Below are positions 57,590-64,000 of a DNA stretch of 64,000 nucleotides, in pieces. The DNA comes from Pegea sp. RAD2-039. Taxonomy: Eukaryota > Chordata > Thaliacea > Salpida > Salpidae. Within the stretch, counting starts at the first letter, position 1, and each line of letters starts with the position of its first letter. The position numbers and the translations under genes were made by a program. The stretch lies in assembly GCA_034620365.1 (NCBI GenBank), contig JAQGEQ010000011.1, positions 682,001-746,000 on the forward strand, given 5' to 3'. Under the pieces are notes generated by a model. That model did no database searches, was not told the origin of the DNA, and saw only the letters and a list, made by a program, of their open reading frames with translations.

Positions 57590-60500
57590 ACTTAAATAAT
57601 AAGAATTTTGATAATAATTTGCTAGCTTTTATCAAGAAAAATTTGACATATTAATTAAGTATCAAAAATATAGTTTTATTGACTTATTACTCCCCTAATA
57701 ATTTCAATATTATATAAGGTCATGATAAACTATGAATCATAGTTCTAGATAGAAAACGAATGAATAATCAATTGAACTTTGTTTTATCTTGCCTGTTTGT
57801 ATGCATCATTAGGAAAAAAATTTCCTTTTTTAATGAACTATTTTTTCTAAAATCTAACCTTTTAGACTGAATAAAAGTAAATTTTGTTTACTTGGAACAT
57901 GTCAAAACGCTTATAAGCCTATTTAGGTAGAGACTAGTAGCGAAGTAGACAATAAAACTAAAAAAATGAAAGAGGAAACCAATGATGGGTTTGAGATGAG
58001 GATAACGCATTTTTATTTGTTTCATGGAGTTAAAAACATTGTTACAAACTAGAAACAGTTTAGTAAAAACTCCTTAATTTGTAAAATAAATTGTAAAAAT
58101 GTGATAACAAACTAGTCACTAAAAGTTAGCAACATTTAACAAATATGATAAATCAATGATAAAATTAGTAAGATTAACGAAAAAATGAAATTTAGTATAA
58201 TCAAAGTATGGTAAAGGTTGTTAGAAAACTATCACATGGCCAGTTTTACAATCTTACTTTTATCACTGGATTAGCTCGAAGTCAAATATACAAAATAAGT
58301 AAAATTTGATCAACAAAAAAGGGGCTATAAGACATACTATCTGGTTATCAGATTAAAATTCCATGGCTAATTTCATGAAAATATTTTTGTTTCTTTAAAA
58401 CTTTTGTTGACAAAATTTTTGAACATTGTTAGAAGGACATATTTTATTAAACAGCTCACATATTACAATCATTATAAAAACTTCTTGATGTATCATTGTT
58501 AGGATGGAATAAGAATGCTTAAAAAGTTTTAATCAATTTTATAAATAAAAATTTCCAAACTTATCACCAACAATTACTTAATTATAAAATGAAAAAAACT
58601 AAATTAACTTTTTCATATATGCTTAAATAATCAGTCAAAAGTTTATAAGACAGATTTTTGATTTATTTTCTAAAGTTAGATTATCAAAGGATAACATCAA
58701 ACTAATACTTGGTCTTGAATTCACACGAAGAAAAATTAGAAAGTCAAGAGTTTGTATTATTTCACTTTTGCACCTTAAGTATTTATCAAAGTTTTATACT
58801 ATCTATTTAACCTTGAAATTTGTAGAACTTTTTACATTACACCAAATAGATTTATTTTAATAATATTTTTTAGTAAATATTTACAGCTTTTCTAAGTATT
58901 TGTATAAATTGACACATCGTTTTCTATCCACTTATGTTATCATTTGTTCAATCAAAATAAACACGAAATTAAAAACTTAAGTATATTTTACAAACATACA
59001 TTTGAAAGTTATGGTGTATCTAGTTTAATTAATATTATACTTTTAATTTAACCACATAAAAGTTCAAACCTAACAGAACTAGTTTTTCACATAATCTGTT
59101 TTACAATCAACACATTATTTTATTCTTTTATGAAATTAAAAAGATGTTTATTTGAACATTGACAAAAAGAATCTGATCATAGTTTATTTATTTTCAATAT
59201 TTTCAAGTTTAATTGATTTTAGGTTTAGTTTAAAAATCATCGATGTAACACAAACTAAAAAAAATAATAATATTAAACAAAAATTTAAGAATAATATTTT
59301 GTATCTATCTAAATCATTTTATACCAAACATAAAAAATATTAAAAGTTAAATTATAGTTTATTACAAGAGTATTTTTCAAAAATTTGTTTTGTACAGTTT
59401 GCTTTAGATTTATTGAGCTTGCTAGCGAAAAGTATTTTTTTGTTTAACAGTATTTAATGATGACAAGTTACCAAAGTTACATTTGCTATGTCTTCTTCAC
59501 CATGAAAACCTTTCAATTTTTGTCAATACTAGCTTAGTTAAAAAGTTATGATTTCTGAAAGTTTGAACTTAATATTTTTCAAACTATTCTTTTAGTTTTT
59601 GTGGTAACCATTTCCAATTTAAAAACTGATAAAATAGTTTATTACGGTGTACTTTTTATTTACCGTTATTTTTTCTAAAGTTATAAACACACAAACTCGT
59701 TTAAAAGTTAATATCATTTTATTATTAAGTGTTTAAATAAACAAAAACAAAAATTTCTGAAGTATTTAAACAACATTCTACTCGAAAATAAGAAAGGAAC
59801 TTGGAAAAAGCAAGGTAAATATAATTATCTGGACTGTATGAAAAGGAGCAAGAAATAAAATAAATTAAATTTCTTAACTTACAAATATCGTAATACAAAC
59901 CCATATTATAAAATCATTATAGCGAAGTATGCTTATCTGCTTTTATTACACAAATATTTACTGAACCGTTAACGTTTTCGATTATTTAGTAAAACGCTTT
60001 TTATGCAAACACTTCATCTGAAGAACTTTTTGCTTCAATGTATTCGAAAGACATTGATTTAAAAAGAAAAGATCTTTGATTAAGTATATTCTAAAACAAA
60101 ATCAATGCCAGTCACTTCTTTTGAAATCGAAGTTGATAAGTTGCTCATAAAACGAAAATTACTTACAACAGGTTTGAGCTTAAATTTAAATAAGAAACTT
60201 TTTGACTATTTGCTTACTTCTGCCTAAAAAACTAACAGGTGAAACCTTTTTCATATCTTAAAAAACATTACAACGAATTAAAAAACTAAATGAGTCTCTT
60301 TAAATCTAGAAGAAAAAGTAAATATCGAATGTTTGTCGTTGTTTTTAAATTTTAAATCTTTCAAGTTTAATTATTTATTCAAATTATGCTATTTAACAGC
60401 TTACTTATGATAAAATTCGACTACTCTTTTTGTATAGCTTTAATTTGTAAAAAAATAAAGTTTACTAAATGAGGTCAAGAAAATATTTTAATTAAATAAT

Positions 60501-61160
60501 AAGTTGCAGGCTTACTGCAATAATACTTATTACAATTGGTATTCTAGATTCAACAATTTTCTTGTTTGAAGCATTTAGTGAACGATTTTAAGCCCCCTGT
60601 AATAAAAATATTTTTTAACATAGCAGTTAGCAACAATAAAGATTATTAGCGATTATCCAAAAATTAAAGAAATAATTTTACAAAAAATTTTACTTGTACT
60701 TTTCAATTATTGATCTTAAAATGAATCTAAGGTTTTATTAGGAATTTTAAAAATGCTTAATGATAAGGTTAGTTAATTTTTTGTTGTCCCATCTAATACT
60801 ATGGTAGATATAGCTCTTTAAGTCAATGTTAATCTTACTTTTATTTGAGAAATACTTTAATATTGAGGTTAATGTTAGTTAAATAATTACTTTTGGCTAT
60901 TGAATAGCAATGACAAGAGGTTTATAGATTTTACATAAAAGTATTCATCATGTCATAATGTAAAGCTCTTCAACAACAAATGCCATTCAATTTAAAAGGA
61001 TAAAAATTGAAAAAATACTTTTTAATCGTCTTGTAGTTTTCACAATTTGTTGTTTGGAAATGGGAACTTAAAATCAATCTTGTCTGTAAAATAAAAATTC
61101 AATAAATTTGAGATCTTTTTTGAAGTAATTAGCTAGTTGAGTATTTGATTTAATAAACTA
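57590..61160. other. Gene desert, AT-rich
   Basis: Only AT-driven ORFs (for example 59152-59343, mostly Lys, Ile, Asn and Phe). Nothing supported. Confidence 0.4.
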
Positions 61161-61168
61161 ATATGATG

Positions 61169-61430
61169 AGTCCAGCAAGCAATTACCTGTTTTAGTTTTT
61201 GAAGCCATAAAAGGGATGATTTTCCAACCGAAACTCGATATCTTGGCAAAAGAACTGAACAGAATTTTCAAATTCAATTTTTACTTGTCTGCAGAATATA
61301 GATGCACAATAAAGTTGAAGATGCTATTTCAGCGAGCCAAGTATGAAGGTTACTTACCGTATATCGGATGTCCAACTATAAGGTACTTAACTTGAAGCAC
61401 AGTCCAAACTTCATGAGACTGCAATACATT
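61169..61430. other. Ambiguous exon-like island
   Basis: Richer in GC than its flanks. Plus strand: open for about 76 codons without an early ATG, reading KQLPVLVFEAIKGMIF, KLDILAKELNRIFKFNFYL and LFQRAKYEGYLPYIG. Minus strand: two segments bounded by good splice signals, 61425-61365 (TATTGCAG / GTAAGTAAC) and 61284-61185 (ATTCTGCAG / GTAATTGC), whose reading frames do not join cleanly. One of the two strands is probably transcribed; I cannot tell which. Confidence 0.3.
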
Positions 61431-61995
61431 GAAACTAAAAATGTAATTTGTTCAAATAAAAAGTTGTATTTTAAAGATTTAAAGAAATGAAATCAATTTA
61501 ATGAACTAATTGAAATTACTCTTGTATTACTGGCAGATTACAGAGTTGTAAATAGCTAGAAACTAAAAAACAAATCTCTGGATTTTTAGACATTCAACCG
61601 TGATTTTCTTTTATACAATTTTCTTTCATTCGTTTGTGATAATAAATGGATGATTTAAGTTGAAAAAATTTCAATATTAGTCTTGAGCTAAAATACATTA
61701 CAAAGGTTTCATGGGTAGCCTTGAGTGCATATGAATTTAAGAGGTATATTTAAATATTTTATAAATCCCTTACAAATCTTTTGATTTACTTTTGAAGATT
61801 TCTAAAATGACAATTTTTTTAAAGTTGGATTATTTCATTTTCTATTTATACATAAACATAAAAAAGATTTTACCAAACTAATTAGCCGGTTTACAAAAAC
61901 AGCCATTCTCAAGTTTCGACAATTCTTGATTTTATTGTGAGTGTTGAAGAAGTTACAAGTAAAATCAATTATCTAACAATCTTTATCTTCCCACA

Positions 61996-62082
61996 GAAAA
62001 GGGTATATGGTATCACAACAAAGCAAACAAGAAAAGAGATGACTTAGACCCTATATCAGATCAAACTTTAGTTGACTCTTAA
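61996..62082 (+). other. Candidate terminal coding exon
   Basis: A strong acceptor (TTTATCTTCCCACAG) precedes a frame encoding KGIWYHNKANKKRDDLDPIS then DQTLVDS and TAA. Composition is unlike the AT-driven background. Phase would fit a splice from a GTTACT site after RAKYE in the 61.2 kb plus-strand frame. The family is unknown. Confidence 0.3.
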
Positions 62083-64000
62083 AGTGATCCAGCAATACTC
62101 TTTCAAGTCACATAACTCTTTTTTGTTACAATGTTTCGTCACAAACATATGAAGTGATGCATGACAAGCTTACGCACCATTAAACTTTTCTCTCATAACC
62201 TACAGCATCTATATAATTATTAATTTCTATGAGTGGAAAACGCTAAGGCAACAAACCAGAACGGCACATCCCTTCTACACCTCATTAATTTTGATGTTTT
62301 TGAATATTTTATTGGGATAAATTTTAAGATTTAGGGAAATTAAATAATATATTTAAATCTGTTTCTGCCAGGAGATAAAGAAGAAAAATACATTTGAATG
62401 TGTTGTAATCTTTCTCATTTCACTTTTTATTATGTCTTAAATAAAAAAGGATTTTAATAACTTATAAGTCTAGTATAACTAAAATATTTGTAATATAACT
62501 TTAGCTTTGTAGGTTATCAGCATTTCTAGATTTTTTAAGAACTTTTGTCTAATTTTTTTACTTCAATCTAAGATCATTAACTGTAAAAAATAAATTCTTA
62601 TTTCAAAAGATTAAATTTATATACCATAATATTGCGAGACAAAAATAGTTAAATTTAAACATGCATTTACATCGATCAATCAATTAGACAACTTATACTA
62701 ATCTTTATGTCTCGCTCAATTACGTTTTGCTTTAGTGGTCATGCATGAAATCCTTTCATACTTTCTGATAAACATTCTTATAAATAAAAACATTTTATCA
62801 AGATTTCAAATTTTTAATACTTAAGTTTTACTAAAATATTTAAATTGTTTACTGAACATTAGTGGGGAGTTTAAAATAAAGTAAAAATGATGAGCCTTTG
62901 TTGCTATTTTAATTACTATTTATTAAGATAAGAATATTATCTTGCATATTAAACTTTTCTTACTTAAGTTAGAAAATTTCTTAAGGGTTATAATGATAAA
63001 TGAGGAACACATTTCATTGACTTTCTTGATGTTAATTCAAACTTCAAGTGCGAGTTTTTTGAAACTCAAAAAATATTTTCTGTTTCTTACAGATTTTAAT
63101 CTTCAAAGTATTGTTACTATTACCAGAAAATGAAATTAAACGAGTTTGTTTAATATAATTTATTGTTTAAACTATTTTTTGTCTAATATAGTATATTGCA
63201 AGGCATCTAAATTATTGATTCATATATATTTTCAGCATTCTTTATAATTACTTAATCATCAATTACACCTAATATTGCAGCTTCAGGTTTATTTATATAA
63301 ATAAAAGTATGTGATATCTAGTTACTTTACTACTTGACAGGTGAGTAAAATAAGACATAAAAAAGCACTTTGAAAATTAAATAACCTAAAGGTACAGAAA
63401 TTGGTTAATTTTACATTTCACAACATTTTCGTTTAATATGATTATTCTTAAAAGTTTCATTATATTGATTTTTAAGCTCGGTGTTGTTAATATAAGTTTG
63501 AAACATTAGTTTTCAATAATGTTAACTTTGACATTATTAATTTATCCAGCTACAATAAGCTCACGTCTCAATTTGACGGTTATTGCAAAAAAAGAGATAA
63601 AAAATCGAATAAATCTAAATTAGAAGCTTAAGCTACGGGCCAAGTGTTTCATTAATTTTGTAAATGAAATCCGTATACACGACTAGAAATTTTTGCTCTA
63701 AAGGATAGGCTAATACTCTTCAGTTTATCCATATTTCATTTAATGTGATTTTCTGCTGGTTTACAGCAAAAGAACCCATTTAAGGTTTAAAACAGTACTT
63801 TGCCAATAATGCTTTGCGAAATATAAGCAACTTTAATAACCACTATTTATTATTTACTTGTTATAGGTGATCAGTTGTAGAACTCACTTATACTTCACGA
63901 GTGATAACAACAATATTCACTATAAACATCAATTTACGACAAACGTTTTTTTTGCAAATTAAAGCTCTCAACAAATAAAATTCTACTTTCAACAAAAGTT
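62083..64000. other. AT-rich end of window, no gene seen
   Basis: No supported feature. A 63-codon ORF at 62942-63133 has no motif. Confidence 0.4.

Noticed and set aside
57402..57635. 77-codon minus-strand ORF
   Set aside because: Runs across the SINE head and linker; not a gene.
1..64000. CRISPR array, rRNA, bacterial operon or horizontally transferred block
   Set aside because: No spaced direct repeats, no rRNA motifs, and every recognised gene is animal-like, most of them with introns.

Overview
The window is very AT-rich metazoan DNA. Its genes carry GT-AG introns, from about 47 bp up to several kb, and stop codons read with the standard code. I recognise five conserved animal genes from exon structure and protein motifs: a carbonyl-reductase-type SDR, SKA1, LZTFL1, a CMC1-like twin CX9C protein and a neuroligin. 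SKA1 (spindle), LZTFL1 (cilia) and neuroligin together point to an animal, most likely an invertebrate given base composition and repeats. I cannot name the phylum.

Layout. 0.7-12.0 kb is a tandem cluster of small secreted C-type-lectin-like (CTLD) genes: three decayed copies (CTLD-1 to -3) and two intact ones (CTLD-4, -5), with a defective LINE at about 5.2-6.1 kb. 12.5 kb holds a SINE-like repeat. 13.2-14.0 kb is the single-exon SDR, convergent with the 5-exon SKA1 (14.3-16.7 kb, minus). LZTFL1 (18.8-21.0 kb, plus) is divergent from SKA1. 21.6-25.8 kb is a second copy of the CTLD-4/CTLD-5 block, bracketed by a ~257 bp direct repeat; it contains one pseudogene (CTLD-6) and one intact gene (CTLD-7). 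25.8-27.2 kb is the CMC1-like gene (minus), with an unexpected N-terminal membrane-segment exon and a possible extra C-terminal exon.

28.7-32.0 kb is a heavily decayed Ty3/gypsy-like element (gag, zinc knuckles, protease, RNase H, integrase pieces) with the 3' end of a LINE inserted in it. 32-39.9 kb is essentially gene-free. 39.9-55.2 kb is a 13-exon neuroligin gene, with intron/exon phases consistent throughout. 55.2-64 kb is mostly empty AT-rich DNA with a tRNA-Val-derived SINE (57.2-57.6 kb) and an ambiguous exon-like island (61.1-62.1 kb).

The genes do not form a pathway. The main story is genome dynamics: birth and death of a secreted CTLD family by segmental duplication, with paralogue differences concentrated in the predicted ligand-binding loop, plus decayed LINE, LTR and SINE elements. 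I found no CRISPR array, rRNA or intact tRNA.
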